In this document: piece after piece, positions 51,412 to 62,732 of the stretch | How the letters are laid out: each line of letters opens with the position of its first letter | Numbering within the stretch: position 1 is the stretch's first letter | NCBI RefSeq assembly: GCF_900496975.1 | Contig: NZ_UFQC01000012.1 | Location: 124,001 to 188,000 of the forward strand | DNA from: Achromobacter veterisilvae | Lineage (GTDB): Bacteria > Pseudomonadota > Gammaproteobacteria > Burkholderiales > Burkholderiaceae_B | Length of the DNA: 64,000 nucleotides | Direction: 5' to 3' | Notes under the pieces: model-generated | Databases searched by the model: none | What the model was told of the DNA's origin: nothing | The model's input: only the letters and a program-made list of their open reading frames with translations | Position numbers and translations under genes: made by a program

Positions 51412-53354
51412 TCGTCGGCACGGCCGGCCACATCGACCACGGCAAGACCACGCTGGTGCGCGCGCTGACGGGCGTGGACACCGACAGGCTCAAGGAAGAG
51501 AAGGCGCGCGGCATTTCCATCGAGCTGGGCTACGCCTATACGCCGCTGCCCAATGGCGACGTGCTGGGCTTTATCGACGTGCCTGGCCATGAAAAGCTCG
51601 TCCACACGATGGCGGCGGGCGCCAGCGGGATCGACTTCGGCCTGCTGATCGTGGCGGCGGACGATGGCGTCATGCCCCAGACGCGTGAGCACCTGGCCAT
51701 CCTGGCCCTGCTGGGCGTGGCGCGCGGCGCGGTGGCGCTCACCAAGACCGACCGCGCCGACGGCGAGCGGCAGGCGGCGGTGCGCGCGGAGATCGCGGCG
51801 CTGGCGGCGGGCACCTTCCTGGACGGCGCGCCCGTGTTCGGCGTGTGCGCGTCGCGGCCCGGCGACGCGGGCACGGCGCACCTGAAGGCCCACCTGGACG
51901 AGCAGGCGCAGGCCATGCCGCGGCGGGACCGCCAGGGCCTGTTCCGGCTGGCGGTGGACCGCGTGTTCACGCTGGCGGGCCATGGCACGGTGGTGACGGG
52001 GACGGCCCATGCGGGCGAGGTCCGCGTGGGCGACGAGGCGGCCGAGTTGCTGCTGATGCCCGCCGGCACGCGCGTGCGGGTGCGCGGCATCCACGCGCAG
52101 AACCAGCCCAGCGAGACCGGCGCGGCCGGCCAGCGCTGCGCGCTGAACCTGGCGGGCATCGACAAGAGCGCCATCGCGCGCGGCGACTGGATCGCGGACG
52201 CGCGGTGTTTCCTGCCGTCGCGCCACGTCGATGCGGCGCTGACGCTGCTGGACTCGGCGGACGCGCCCGTGCGCGCCTGGTCGCCGTTGCACGTGCACAT
52301 CGGCGCGGCGCGCCACGTGGCGCACGCCGTGCCGCTCAGCGCGGAGTCGATCGCGCCGGGGCAGTCCGGCTGGGTGCAACTGGTGTTCGACGAGCCGGTC
52401 TGCGCCATGCCGGGAGACCGCTGCATCGTGCGCAATGCGCAGGCCACGCGCACGGTCGGCGGCGGCCGGGTGCTGGACCCGAACGCGCCCGACCGCAAGC
52501 GCCGGTCCGCCGCGCGCCTGCAATGGCTGCGAGCGCTGTCGGACATGCTGGATGGCGGCAGCCTGCGGCCCGTGCTGGAGCATGCCGCGCTGGGGCTGGA
52601 CGAAGGGGCCCTGCAGCGCCTGACGGGCCAGCCCGTGCGGGACATCCAGGCGCCCGAGGGCGCGCTGTGGATCGAGGCGCGGACCGAGCAGGCGCCGCGA
52701 ACCTTGATCCTGGCGGCCCATTGGGACGCGCTGCGCGAACGCATGGAACAGGCGCTGGCGGCCTTCCACCAGGGCGCGCCGGACGAGCCCGGGCCCGACG
52801 GCGCGCGCCTGCGCCGTATGGCGATGCCGGCCGGGCCGGACGCGCTGTGGCAGGCGGCGCTGGACGACCTCCAGCGGCAAGGCCGCATCGTGCGCAACGG
52901 CCCGTGGCTGCACCTGCCCGGCCATGCCGCGACCCTGGGGCCCGAGGAATCGGAACTGGCCGCGCGGATACTGCCGCTGCTGGCCGCGGGGGCGTTCGAT
53001 CCGCCCTGGGTGCGCGACCTGGCCCGGACGCTGGCCGTGCCGGAAGACCGCGTGCGGCAACTGCTGCGCAAGCTGCTGCGGCGCGGAGACGTGGGCCAGG
53101 TCGTGAAGGACCTGTTCTATCACCGCGGCCAGGTGGACGCCCTGGCGGCGCTGGCGGCGGACCTGGCCGCGCAGCCGGCGGGGCTGAACGCGGCGGTGTT
53201 CCGCGACGCCACGGGGCTGGGAAGAAAGCGGGCGATCCAGATCCTGGAATTCTTCGACCGCGTCGGGTACACGCGGCGCGTGCGCGACATGCACGTGCTG
53301 CGCCACGATAGCGCCTACGGGGGGACGCAAGCGGCGCGGCAGCCGGTATCATAG
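51408..53354 (+). CDS. selB: Selenocysteine-specific elongation factor
   Basis: This 648-residue translation factor delivers selenocysteinyl-tRNA to UGA codons marked by a SECIS hairpin. The GTPase domain has G1 GHIDHGKTT (residues 8-16) and G3 DVPGHE, and a TKTDRAD nucleotide-specificity motif. EF-Tu-like domains follow, and a C-terminal tail of winged helices binds the mRNA hairpin. It overlaps selA by four bases and is followed 12 bases later by the selenocysteine tRNA. Confidence 0.96.
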   Translation: MIVGTAGHIDHGKTTLVRALTGVDTDRLKEEKARGISIELGYAYTPLPNGDVLGFIDVPGHEKLVHTMAAGASGIDFGLLIVAADDGVMPQTREHLAILALLGVARGAVALTKTDRADGERQAAVRAEIAALAAGTFLDGAPVFGVCASRPGDAGTAHLKAHLDEQAQAMPRRDRQGLFRLAVDRVFTLAGHGTVVTGTAHAGEVRVGDEAAELLLMPAGTRVRVRGIHAQNQPSETGAAGQRCALNLAGIDKSAIARGDWIADARCFLPSRHVDAALTLLDSADAPVRAWSPLHVHIGAARHVAHAVPLSAESIAPGQSGWVQLVFDEPVCAMPGDRCIVRNAQATRTVGGGRVLDPNAPDRKRRSAARLQWLRALSDMLDGGSLRPVLEHAALGLDEGALQRLTGQPVRDIQAPEGALWIEARTEQAPRTLILAAHWDALRERMEQALAAFHQGAPDEPGPDGARLRRMAMPAGPDALWQAALDDLQRQGRIVRNGPWLHLPGHAATLGPEESELAARILPLLAAGAFDPPWVRDLARTLAVPEDRVRQLLRKLLRRGDVGQVVKDLFYHRGQVDALAALAADLAAQPAGLNAAVFRDATGLGRKRAIQILEFFDRVGYTRRVRDMHVLRHDSAYGGTQAARQPVS

Positions 53355-53366
53355 GCGGGCCATCGC

Positions 53367-53462
53367 GGAAGGCATCCGTGCCCGGTGGCGCGGCTGGGCT
53401 TCAAACCCAGTTGGGGGCGTCAGACGCTCCCAGGTAGGTTCGACTCCTGCTGCCTTCCGCCA
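53367..53462 (+). tRNA. selC: Selenocysteine tRNA (anticodon UCA)
   Basis: A 96-base tRNA with an eight-base-pair acceptor stem (GGAAGGCA / TGCCTTCC) and an encoded GCCA end. The anticodon stem CTGGG/CCCAG encloses CTTCAAA, with TCA at 53401-53403. A long variable arm (TGGGGGCGT-cag-ACGCTCCCA) and the long acceptor are the marks of bacterial tRNA-Sec. Confidence 0.96.
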
Positions 53463-53480
53463 TCTTTCCTGCGCCGCGCG

Positions 53481-54020
53481 CTACGCCCGCAGCATCCGCG
53501 TCACCACGCCGCCCACGCGGTCCGACTGCCAGTCCAGTTCCCCCAGGTGCCAATACCGCACGGATCCGCCGCGGTCCACCAGGTAGTTGGCGGGCAGGCC
53601 GATCGCCTCCCATTGCTTGGACGCGGCGCTGTTCCGGTCGTGCAGCACCGTTCCCGCAACCGGCCACTTCGCCAGGAAGGTGCTGATCTTGCCCAGCGAT
53701 TCGCCCACGTTCACCGCCACCAGGCGCAGCCCCTCTTCGCGGTGGCGCTTGGCCATCGCGGACATGACGGGGATTTCGTCGCGGCAGGGATCGCACCAGG
53801 TGGCCCAGAAACTCACGATGACGACGCTGCCGCGCCAGGCGGAGAGCTTCTTTTCGCGGCCCGACAGGTCGGGCAGGGCCAGCGGGGGCGTCGGGGCGGT
53901 CCAGGCGGCCCAGTCCGGGCCGGTGGCCGTCTTGAGCGCGCTGTCGCTGGCGGCGCGCGCAAGCCAGGGCAGGGCCGCCAGCGACAAGCCGGATTGCAGA
54001 AGCTGGCGGCGGCTGACCAT
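53481..54020 (-). CDS. TlpA/ResA-type thioredoxin-fold protein
   Basis: This 179-residue exported thiol-disulfide protein has a signal peptide with a twin-arginine-like start (MVSRRQLLQSG) and the redox motif WCDPC in VIVSFWATWCDPCRDEIP. The cis-proline region IGLPANYLVDRGG is present. It probably reduces or isomerises disulfides in the periplasm, for example during cytochrome c maturation. It is 20 bases from the transglutaminase-like gene on the same strand. Confidence 0.88.
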   Translation of the reverse strand: MVSRRQLLQSGLSLAALPWLARAASDSALKTATGPDWAAWTAPTPPLALPDLSGREKKLSAWRGSVVIVSFWATWCDPCRDEIPVMSAMAKRHREEGLRLVAVNVGESLGKISTFLAKWPVAGTVLHDRNSAASKQWEAIGLPANYLVDRGGSVRYWHLGELDWQSDRVGGVVTRMLRA

Positions 54021-54040
54021 GGCGGATCCCCGCTGCGGGC

Positions 54041-55138
54041 TCAGGCGGAAAGCGGCCTGGAGGTGAGCCGGTAGCTGAAGCCGTCGGGGTCCAGGCTGTC
54101 CAGGCGGCCGTCGGCGGTTTCCCCGTTGGGGTACATCAGGAAGGGCACGGGGCCGTGGGAGGCGCCGGGCAGGACCACGTCATGGCCGTGGTTGTACGCG
54201 ACCCAGTTCATTTCCCAGGCGCCGAACAGCATGACGCGCGCGGCCCGGACCTTGGCGTCGGTGAGCGGCAATTCCCCGGGGGGTTCTTCCAGCATGACCT
54301 TGCGCACGTCGGCGGGATCGACGGGGATCCAGCCGTAGCCCGCGGCGTAGAACTCGGCGCGGCAGTGCTGCGCCTTGGTGACGTCGCCGGCCTTGCCCAG
54401 GCTCTTGTAGCCGAGTTCCGAATCGGCGACGCGCAGCCCGTAGGCGTCGCGCGCGGGGATGCCCGAGGCGCGCGCCAGCGCGACGAACAGCGAATTGATG
54501 TCGGCGCACTTGCCGTTCAGGTCGTTGGCGGTCAGCATGTACCGCACGTCGCCCACGCCGCAGCCCCGGGTGGAGGCGGTCCGACAGGTATTTTCGACGA
54601 CCCATTCGTAGAGGGCGCGGGCGCGCGCCAGGTCGCCCTGGTGGCCGCGCGTGATACGGTCCGCGGTGGTCTTGACGATGCCGTCGGTGGGCAGCAGCGT
54701 GGTGGGCTTGAGGTATTCCCGCAGGGCGGCGGGGCTTTCGCGTTCGGCGTCCGCGGGGGGCGGCTGCGTCAGGTCCACGCGCCGGTTGCGGGTCTGGAAG
54801 CGGCTGGTCACGGTCACCGCGCGCTGCGCCTGCGCGTCCGGCCATTCCACGGCCAGCATCTGGACCCCGTAGCCGGGGGCCTGCGTCAACCGGGCGGCGC
54901 CGCCGCCGTCCACCTGCCAGGCGGTCTGCGCCCCGCGCTGGTAGGGGGTGTCGGTGGCATAGGGGACCGGGATCCAGATGCGCGTATGGGCGCCTGGATC
55001 CTTCACGCTGATATAGGTGGTCAGTTCGAAGGCGCGCCATCCGGCGCTGACGGGCGCTTGCGCGGCGCGCGCGGCCTGGGGCAATGCGCTGGCCGCGCAC
55101 AGGGCGCCCGAGAAACGGAGAAAGTGTCGGCGATCCAT
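54041..55138 (-). CDS. Exported transglutaminase-like protein
   Basis: This 365-residue protein has a Tat-like signal (DRRHFLRFSG) and a transglutaminase-core domain. The expected nucleophile is the cysteine in LNGKCADINSLFVALARASGIPAR; the histidine in AQHCRAEFY and aspartate in WIPVDPADV complete the triad. Such bacterial proteins act as cysteine proteases or amidases of the envelope. The ATG at 55138 has a GAGG ribosome site; a GTG at 55153 is possible. It is in an apparent operon with the TlpA-type gene. Confidence 0.87.
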   Translation of the reverse strand: MDRRHFLRFSGALCAASALPQAARAAQAPVSAGWRAFELTTYISVKDPGAHTRIWIPVPYATDTPYQRGAQTAWQVDGGGAARLTQAPGYGVQMLAVEWPDAQAQRAVTVTSRFQTRNRRVDLTQPPPADAERESPAALREYLKPTTLLPTDGIVKTTADRITRGHQGDLARARALYEWVVENTCRTASTRGCGVGDVRYMLTANDLNGKCADINSLFVALARASGIPARDAYGLRVADSELGYKSLGKAGDVTKAQHCRAEFYAAGYGWIPVDPADVRKVMLEEPPGELPLTDAKVRAARVMLFGAWEMNWVAYNHGHDVVLPGASHGPVPFLMYPNGETADGRLDSLDPDGFSYRLTSRPLSA

Positions 55139-55277
55139 GTAGCCCTCACTCACGGTGAAGATTGGCTGTCGGTGCGCCCGGCGACGGGCGGCCGTCCGTT
55201 GCTGCGTTCTGCCGGACCATCATAGGGCGAATCCCGCCGGCGGTGCTATCCTTTTCCGCTGACGAATGGAGATCGAG

Positions 55278-56339
55278 ATGACCCAGGATGTTGCCAGCGC
55301 GGCGGTGCCGCGGTTGACTTCGCTTTCCCATGGCGGGGGCTGCGGCTGCAAGATCGCGCCGGGCGTGCTGTCGGCGCTGCTGGCGCGTTTCGGCCCCGCC
55401 GCCAGCTATCCCAACCTGATGGTCGGCACCGAGACCGCCGACGACGCGGCGGTGTACCGGCTCAACGACGAGCAGGCGCTCATCGCCACCACCGACTTCT
55501 TCATGCCCATCGTGGACGACCCGTTCGACTTCGGCCGCATCGCGGCGACGAACGCGCTGTCGGACGTGTACGCGATGGGCGGCACCCCGATCATGGCGCT
55601 GGCGATCGTCGGCATGCCGATCAACGTGCTGCCGCACAGCGTCATCGCGGACATCCTGCGCGGCGGCGAATCGGTGTGCGAGGATGCCGGCATCCCGGTG
55701 GCGGGCGGCCACAGCATCGATTCCGTCGAACCCATCTACGGTCTCGCGGCGATGGGCCTGGTGCATCCGGCCCGCGTGAAGCGCAACGCCGATGCGCGCG
55801 CGGGCGACGTGCTGATCCTGGGCAAGGGCCTGGGCGTGGGCATCCTGTCGGCGGCGCTGAAGAAGAACCGGCTGGACGACGCCGGCTACCGCGTGATGAT
55901 AGCCACGACCACCCGCCTGAACCGTCCGGGGCCGGCGCTGGCCGCGCTGGACGGCGTGCACGCGGTTACCGACGTGACCGGCTTCGGCCTGCTGGGCCAC
56001 GCGCTGGAAATGGCGCGCGGCGCGAAACTGACCGCGCGCCTGCGGCTGGCGTCCCTGCCCTGGCTGCCGGGCGTGCAGGCCTACGCGGCGGACGGCGTCA
56101 TCACCGGCGCCTCCGGCCGCAACTGGGCGTCCTACGGCGAATCCATCCGCCTGGGCGACGCGGTCACCGACACGCAGCGCGCCCTGCTGACCGATCCCCA
56201 GACTTCCGGCGGCCTGCTGGTGTCCTGCGCGCCGGAGGCGGCCGAGGCCGTGCTGGACCTGTTCCGCGAGCAGGGGTTCGACCAGGCGGCCGTCATCGGC
56301 GAAATGACGGCTGGCGAGCCCGTGGTGCGCGTGGAGTGA
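55278..56339 (+). CDS. selD: Selenophosphate synthetase
   Basis: This 353-residue enzyme makes selenophosphate from selenide and ATP. The catalytic GGCGCK motif is at residues 20-25 (C22 and K25, equivalent to E. coli C17 and K20). AIR-synthase-type segments [26 protein letters not shown] and [16 protein letters not shown] follow. The residue is cysteine, not selenocysteine. The ATG at 55278 is favoured over 55266 by GGAG spacing. It completes the selABCD set in this locus, separated from selC by two minus-strand genes. Confidence 0.96.
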   Translation: MTQDVASAAVPRLTSLSHGGGCGCKIAPGVLSALLARFGPAASYPNLMVGTETADDAAVYRLNDEQALIATTDFFMPIVDDPFDFGRIAATNALSDVYAMGGTPIMALAIVGMPINVLPHSVIADILRGGESVCEDAGIPVAGGHSIDSVEPIYGLAAMGLVHPARVKRNADARAGDVLILGKGLGVGILSAALKKNRLDDAGYRVMIATTTRLNRPGPALAALDGVHAVTDVTGFGLLGHALEMARGAKLTARLRLASLPWLPGVQAYAADGVITGASGRNWASYGESIRLGDAVTDTQRALLTDPQTSGGLLVSCAPEAAEAVLDLFREQGFDQAAVIGEMTAGEPVVRVE

Positions 56340-56340
56340 G

Positions 56341-57258
56341 CTACGAGGTCAGGTCGCGCGCGGTCGCCGCGGCCTGTTCCATCAGCCATTGCGTGACGAC
56401 GTCCGCGTCCGGCGTGCTGCGGCGCGCATTGCGCACCAGCCAGTAGGCCAGTTCGGTGGCGTGGGCGGCCTGCCCGCCCAGGGCCTCCAGGCGCTTGTCC
56501 GCCAGCATCGGCGCGATCAGCGCCAGCCGTCCCAGCGCGATGCCATGGCCCGCCAGCGCCGCGTGCACGATCTGGTCGTACTGGTTGAAGCGCAGCATGC
56601 CCTTGGCCGGGATCCGGCCCAGGCCGCGCGCGTTCAGCCATTCCTGCCATTGCAGCCACGGCCGCGTGGGGTCGTCGAATTCCAGCAGCACGTGGCGTTG
56701 CAGTTCGCGCGCATCCAGTCCGCGCGCCCCGAGGGAAGGGTGCGCCACCGGCACCACCGATTCGCCGAAGAGCCACGCGGCGCTGTCCGGCACGCCGTCG
56801 CGCAGGCTGTAGCGGATCGCGATGTCCACGTTCTCGCGGTCGATGTCGATGAGCCGGTTGTCGGCGGCCACGCGCACGTCGATGTGCGGATGGGCCTCCT
56901 GGAAATCGCCCAGGCGGGGCAGCAGCCAGAGCGAGGCCACGCCGATGGTCGTCGTGATGGTCACGGGGGTGCGCCGCTCCGGCGCCCGCAGTTGTTCGGT
57001 CAGGTCGCCCAGTTGGCTCAGCCAGACGTCGGCCATGCGGAACAACTGCGCGCCTTCGGAGGTGAACGACACGCTGCGGAAGCCCCGCAGCAGCAGAGGC
57101 ACGCCCAGGTGGGCTTCCAGCGCCCGGATCTGGCGGCTCACGGCCGACTGGGTCACGTGCAGGTCCTGCGCCGCCAGCGTGATGCTCATGCGGCGGCCCA
57201 CGGCCACGAAGCCTCGGACCAGATCGAGCGGCGGGAGTTTGGCCAGTGGGTATGACAT
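56341..57258 (-). CDS. LysR-family regulator, GcvA-like
   Basis: This 305-residue regulator has an N-terminal HTH with the GcvA-type opening LPPLDLVRGFVAVGRRMSITLAAQDLHVTQSAVSRQIRALE and an effector domain from about residue 92 (TPVTITTTIGVASLWLLPRLGDF). It is divergent from a DUF2917 gene, an arrangement common in Burkholderiales. Its stop abuts the selD stop. Its target is probably the DUF2917 gene or an unlinked locus. Confidence 0.9.
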   Translation of the reverse strand: MSYPLAKLPPLDLVRGFVAVGRRMSITLAAQDLHVTQSAVSRQIRALEAHLGVPLLLRGFRSVSFTSEGAQLFRMADVWLSQLGDLTEQLRAPERRTPVTITTTIGVASLWLLPRLGDFQEAHPHIDVRVAADNRLIDIDRENVDIAIRYSLRDGVPDSAAWLFGESVVPVAHPSLGARGLDARELQRHVLLEFDDPTRPWLQWQEWLNARGLGRIPAKGMLRFNQYDQIVHAALAGHGIALGRLALIAPMLADKRLEALGGQAAHATELAYWLVRNARRSTPDADVVTQWLMEQAAATARDLTS

Positions 57259-57402
57259 TCGTGAAACTCATGCGTATCGGACGGAAATGTCGCTTGAGCA
57301 ATAGTACTCCGAGGGCGTTCAATAGAACCCAGACGACGGGTCTATGGGCGGCAGCCCGGCGATCCGCCGCGATCGCCGCCGCCGCGGCCCGGGAGGAACG
57401 CC

Positions 57403-57639
57403 ATGATCCAGGTATGTTGCACTGCGGGAATGTCATTCCGTTTGGCCGGCGGGTCGACTATGCTGCTGAAGCGGGCATCGGGCCTCCGCATCGTGTGCCA
57501 CGCCGGCACCTTGTGGGTATCCGAATACCGCCGCTACGATGACAGCGTGCTCCAAGCCGGTGATTCCGTCACCGTCGGCAGCGATCGCGACGTCGTTCTC
57601 AGCGGCCTGCCGGATGCGCAGGTCGCGCTAATTTCCTAG
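57403..57639 (+). CDS. DUF2917 family small protein
   Basis: This is a 78-residue protein. The segment RIVCHAGTLWVSEYRRYDDSVLQAGDSVTV is typical of DUF2917 (a small cupin-like beta protein of unknown role). GGGAGGAA precedes the ATG. It is divergent from the GcvA-like regulator, with which the family is regularly paired. Confidence 0.8.
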   Translation: MIQVCCTAGMSFRLAGGSTMLLKRASGLRIVCHAGTLWVSEYRRYDDSVLQAGDSVTVGSDRDVVLSGLPDAQVALIS

Positions 57640-57657
57640 GCCCTTCCGGAGTTCGTG

Positions 57658-58311
57658 ATGACCGCATCCCCGCCCGATACGCCCCGCATCGAGATGTGGT
57701 TCGATTTCGCCAGCCCGTACAGCTATCTGGCCATCGAGCGCATCGACGCCCTGGCGCGGGACGCCGGCGTCCGGGTCGACCTGCGTCCCTTCCTGCTGGG
57801 GCCGATCTTCCAGGCGCAGGGCTGGAACGACACGCCTTTCCGGCTTTTTCCCGGAAAAGGCGCCTACATGATGCGGGACATCGCCCGCCTTGCCGAAAAA
57901 TACGGCGTGGTCTACAACCGGCCGCGCCTGTTTCCGCGCATGAGCGTACTGCCCGCGCGCATCGCCCTGCTGGGCCAGGACGAGCCCTGGGGCCGCGATT
58001 TCTGCCTGGCGGTTTTCCGCGCCAATTTCCAGCACGACCTGGACATCCAGGCCGAAGACGTCGTGCACGAGCTGCTGACGGATCTGTCGCTCGACGCGGA
58101 CGGCCTGATCGCCCGCGGCAAGTCCGAGGCCGCCAAGGAAGCGCTGCGCCGCCGGGTCGACCGCGCGCGCAACCTGGGCCTGTTCGGCGCGCCCACCTTC
58201 TTCGTGGACGGCGAGATGTTCTGGGGTAACGACCGCCTGGAAGACGCGCTCGACTGGACGCGCCGGCCGGCGTCCGCCCATTCGCGGCCGCAGTCCGCGG
58301 CCCGCGCCTGA
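57658..58311 (+). CDS. 2-hydroxychromene-2-carboxylate isomerase family (DsbA fold)
   Basis: This 217-residue glutathione-dependent kappa-GST-like protein opens IEMWFDFASPYSYLAIERID, has the GPIFQAQGWND segment and ends LGLFGAPTFFVDGEMFWGNDRLEDALDW. These are characteristic of HCCA isomerases of naphthalene-type degradation, though many members act in general thiol chemistry. No ring-degradation genes are nearby, so its substrate is unknown. The ATG at 57658 has GGAG upstream. Confidence 0.88.
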   Translation: MTASPPDTPRIEMWFDFASPYSYLAIERIDALARDAGVRVDLRPFLLGPIFQAQGWNDTPFRLFPGKGAYMMRDIARLAEKYGVVYNRPRLFPRMSVLPARIALLGQDEPWGRDFCLAVFRANFQHDLDIQAEDVVHELLTDLSLDADGLIARGKSEAAKEALRRRVDRARNLGLFGAPTFFVDGEMFWGNDRLEDALDWTRRPASAHSRPQSAARA

Positions 58312-58477
58312 GCACGGGCGCCACGCAGGTTTTTTCGCCAACGCACCTTCAAGAAATGAAGAACGCCAGCAGTGCCTATCGCGGCGCGCCCATGCCGGGC
58401 GGCCGTTCGTTCACGCAATTCCGCGCCGCCCGCATCCGGCGCGTATCGTTCCAGTGGGAACAGGCCGAACGCCCGCA

Positions 58478-58582
58478 GTGTCTGACACCCCACGAGCCGC
58501 CCGGGCAAGTCGCAGAAGCCGTGTCTGACACCCCAACGCGCCGGCGCGGCGCATCGAACGGACTTCCCCGGGTGTCTGACAC
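58478..58582. repeat. Three copies of a GTGTCTGACAC palindrome
   Basis: The 11-base palindrome GTGTC-T-GACAC occurs at 58478-58488, 58521-58531 and 58572-58582, in the gap after the isomerase gene and before the convergent DUF779 gene. Spacing is 43 and 51 bases, and the first two copies share the 3' flank CCC. Such TGTCTGACA units recur in Bordetella-like genomes, as I recall. Any open frame here is unlikely to be a gene. Confidence 0.7.
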
Positions 58583-58592
58583 ATAAGGACCG

Positions 58593-58973
58593 CTAACCGC
58601 CCCGCGTCACCGGCGCCACCCTCGTCCATTCCTCGTCCGAATACAGCCGCGAGCGCAGCAGGAAGCGCTTGCCCTCGGCGCTGTCCAGCGAAAAGGCGCC
58701 GCCGCGGCCGGGGACGGCGTCGATGATGAGCTGGGTGTGTTCCCAGTAGGCGAACTGGTCCTCGCCCATGTAGAACGGGCAGCCTTCCAGGTCGCCCAGC
58801 AGCACGTCCGAGCCGCCCACCATGAATTCCCCCTGCGGATAGCACATGGGCGAACTGCCGTCGCAGCATCCGCCCGACTGGTGGAACATCAGCGGGCCGT
58901 GCTTGGTCCGCAGGGTATCGATCAGTTGGCGCGCGTCGTCGGTCGCGACCACGCGCGGGGTGTGCTCTGCCAT
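58593..58973 (-). CDS. DUF779 family protein
   Basis: This 126-residue cytosolic protein has the cysteine-rich HQSGGCCDGSSPMCYP segment (about residues 31-46) that defines DUF779 and probably binds a metal. It is encoded just downstream of an aldehyde dehydrogenase, the usual neighbourhood for this family, and is most likely in the same sigma-54-dependent transcript. Confidence 0.88.
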   Translation of the reverse strand: MAEHTPRVVATDDARQLIDTLRTKHGPLMFHQSGGCCDGSSPMCYPQGEFMVGGSDVLLGDLEGCPFYMGEDQFAYWEHTQLIIDAVPGRGGAFSLDSAEGKRFLLRSRLYSDEEWTRVAPVTRGG

Positions 58974-59031
58974 GATGTCGTCCTCTCGGGCGCGCCAGGC
59001 CGGAAGGCCCGGCGCGCCCGCTGGTCGGGGA

Positions 59032-60561
<1,530 letters not shown>

Positions 60562-60613
60562 GCTTGTCTCCGGTATTGTGGGAATGCGGCAGTCGGCTGC
60601 CTGTCCTGTATCA

Positions 60614-60629
60614 AGCAAGGAACGTGCCA
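60614..60629 (-). promoter_or_regulatory. Sigma-54 promoter of the aldehyde dehydrogenase gene
   Basis: On the minus strand the sequence is TGGCAC-GTTCC-TTGCT, an exact match to the -24/-12 consensus TGGCAC-N5-TTGCW. Transcription would begin near 60603, giving a leader of about 40 bases. Confidence 0.9.
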
Positions 60630-60793
60630 GACCGCGTTCTCCCCTGGACAGCCCGCTTCCTGCATGCGAAAGTAGACTTTCAAAGCGGACGATGCGCAGC
60701 AGTGCCCTTCGAGGGCCGGCCCGTTCAGGGCCCAGCAAGCCCGCGCAGCGGGCGCGGCGTGGGAACTCCAGGTGAGGCCCCCCGTCGCGTTTT

Positions 60794-60820
60794 GCGACAG
60801 TGTCGCGGAACAGGTGTCGC
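60794..60820. promoter_or_regulatory. Probable AcoR activator sites
   Basis: GCGACA-G-TGTCGC (60794-60806) is a perfect palindrome and a further GTGTCGC half-site follows at 60814-60820. They lie about 190 bases upstream of the predicted sigma-54 start site, a suitable enhancer distance, and just ahead of the regulator's own start. Confidence 0.65.
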
Positions 60821-60845
60821 AGAATGCCTGTCCAAGGAGACAAGC

Positions 60846-62723
60846 ATGGCCACTCATTCCCGTCAGCACGCGCTGACGCAAGCGCGCCTGCTGTTCAACC
60901 AGCAGGGCGCCGTGCCCGGCGGCATGGTCGCCGAGCCCATCCTGCGATCGTGGCGGCGCTGCGCCGACCTGGGCTTCGACATGCGCGGCGTGCGCCGCGC
61001 CGAACTCATGACGCAGGGCGAACTGCGCGAAGCGCAGCAGCGCAACGAGGCGCTGCGCCGGATGTCCGAACCCGCCATGTCCCTGCTGCGCGGCCAGGCC
61101 GGCGGCAGCGGCAGCCTGGTGATCCTGTCCGACGCCCAGGGGCTGGTGCTGGACAGCGGCGGCGACATGGAATTCGCCCAGCGCGCCTCGCGCGTCGCGC
61201 TCATGCCCGGCGCGCCCTGGGACGAGGCCGCGGCGGGCACCAACGCCATCGGCACCGCGCTGGTGGAAGGCCGGCCCATCGCGGTCCATGGCGCGGAACA
61301 CTATTTCGAACCGAACCGCATCCTGACCTGCGCGGCGGTCCCCATCTCCGACGGCGAGGGCCGCACGCTGGGCGTGCTGGACCTGTCCAGCCAGGCGCGC
61401 GAGCTGCGGCCCGATGTGCTTGAACTGGTGCGCGCGGCAGTGGACCTGATCGAGCACCGCCTGTTCGAGCAGGCCTACGAACAGCAGGCCGTGCTGCGGC
61501 TGCATGCCCATCATTCCGGCCTGGGCCTGCCGGGCGAGGGGCTGCTGGCCTTCGAGGGCGACCTGCTGGTCGGCGCCAACCGCTGCGCCTTGCAGGCGCT
61601 GGGCCTGGCGCCCACCGCCTTGGGCGTGTACCGCTACGCGGATGTTTTCGACGGCGATATCGAGCGCTGCCCCGACGCGGCGGGCCGGGTGCAGGCGCGT
61701 TCAGGCGCGGTGTACCACGCGCGCCTGCGCTGGCCGCGCTCCCGCGCCCGCCAGGCGCCGGCCCTGCCGGCCTTGCCGCCAGCCGATGCCGCGCGCCCCG
61801 CCGGGCCGAATTTCGACGCCGAGACCCTGGGCGCGCTGGCGCGCGCCGTGCACCTGTCGGACGCGGGCGTGTCCATCCTCCTGCAAGGCGAAACCGGCGT
61901 GGGCAAGGAAGTGTTCGCGCGGCAACTGCATGCGCGCGGCAGGCGGGCGGCGGGGCCGTTCGTGGCGGTGAACTGCGCGGCGCTGCCGGAAAGCCTGATC
62001 GAATCCGAATTGTTCGGCTACGAAGACGGCGCGTTCACCGGCGCGCGCCGCCAGGGCAGCAAAGGCCTGCTGCGGCAGGCGCACGGCGGCGTGCTGTTCC
62101 TGGACGAAATCGGCGACATGCCGCTGATACTGCAATCGCGCCTGTTGCGCGTGTTGCAGACGCGCGAGGTATCGCCGCTGGGCGCGGCGCGGCCGGTGCC
62201 GGTGGATTTTGCGCTGGTATGCGCCACGCACCGCCCGCTGGCGCACGAAGGGCCCGACGCGCCGGTGCGGCCCGACCTGTATTTCCGGATCGCCGAATAC
62301 ACCGTGACGCTGGAGCCGCTGCGCGCGCGCGCGGACCGCCTAGAACTCCTGCGCGGCCTGTGGGCGGCGCATGGCGCGGGGCCGCTCCTGCCGCCGGACA
62401 TCGAAGCCATCCTGCTTGCCTACCCGTGGCCCGGCAACTACCGGCAGATGGTGGCGGTGCTGCGCACGCTGCACGTGCTGGCCGGGCCGGCGGGCAGGGT
62501 CGACGCCGCCATGCTGCCCGCGGATATCCGCGGCGCGCAAGCCGGCCCGCCGCCCGCGGACAGGGGCGATCCGGCGGATCTCAAGGTAATGGCGGACTCG
62601 GCGATCCGCGACGCCCTGGCCGCGCACGGCGGCAACGTCAGCCGCGCGGCGCGGGCCCTGGGCGTGCACCGCAGCACCCTGTACCGGCGCGCCGCGGCGC
62701 TTGCTCCGCCGCGCACGCGGTAA
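60846..62723 (+). CDS. acoR: Sigma-54-dependent activator, AcoR family
   Basis: This 625-residue activator has an N-terminal GAF-type sensory domain. An AAA+ domain follows with Walker A GETGVGKE, the sigma-54-contact loop GAFTGA and [11 protein letters not shown] Fis-type helix-turn-helix ends the protein ([23 protein letters not shown]). AcoR-type proteins respond to acetoin, acetaldehyde or related carbonyls. It is divergent from acoD, whose promoter is of the sigma-54 type. AAGGAGA precedes the ATG. Confidence 0.93.
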   Translation: MATHSRQHALTQARLLFNQQGAVPGGMVAEPILRSWRRCADLGFDMRGVRRAELMTQGELREAQQRNEALRRMSEPAMSLLRGQAGGSGSLVILSDAQGLVLDSGGDMEFAQRASRVALMPGAPWDEAAAGTNAIGTALVEGRPIAVHGAEHYFEPNRILTCAAVPISDGEGRTLGVLDLSSQARELRPDVLELVRAAVDLIEHRLFEQAYEQQAVLRLHAHHSGLGLPGEGLLAFEGDLLVGANRCALQALGLAPTALGVYRYADVFDGDIERCPDAAGRVQARSGAVYHARLRWPRSRARQAPALPALPPADAARPAGPNFDAETLGALARAVHLSDAGVSILLQGETGVGKEVFARQLHARGRRAAGPFVAVNCAALPESLIESELFGYEDGAFTGARRQGSKGLLRQAHGGVLFLDEIGDMPLILQSRLLRVLQTREVSPLGAARPVPVDFALVCATHRPLAHEGPDAPVRPDLYFRIAEYTVTLEPLRARADRLELLRGLWAAHGAGPLLPPDIEAILLAYPWPGNYRQMVAVLRTLHVLAGPAGRVDAAMLPADIRGAQAGPPPADRGDPADLKVMADSAIRDALAAHGGNVSRAARALGVHRSTLYRRAAALAPPRTR

Positions 62724-62732
62724 GGGGCGGGG

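Noticed and set aside
58356-58586. Possible 76-residue gene between the isomerase and DUF779 genes
   Set aside because: Much of it is translated palindromic repeat, with no ribosome site or protein-like pattern.
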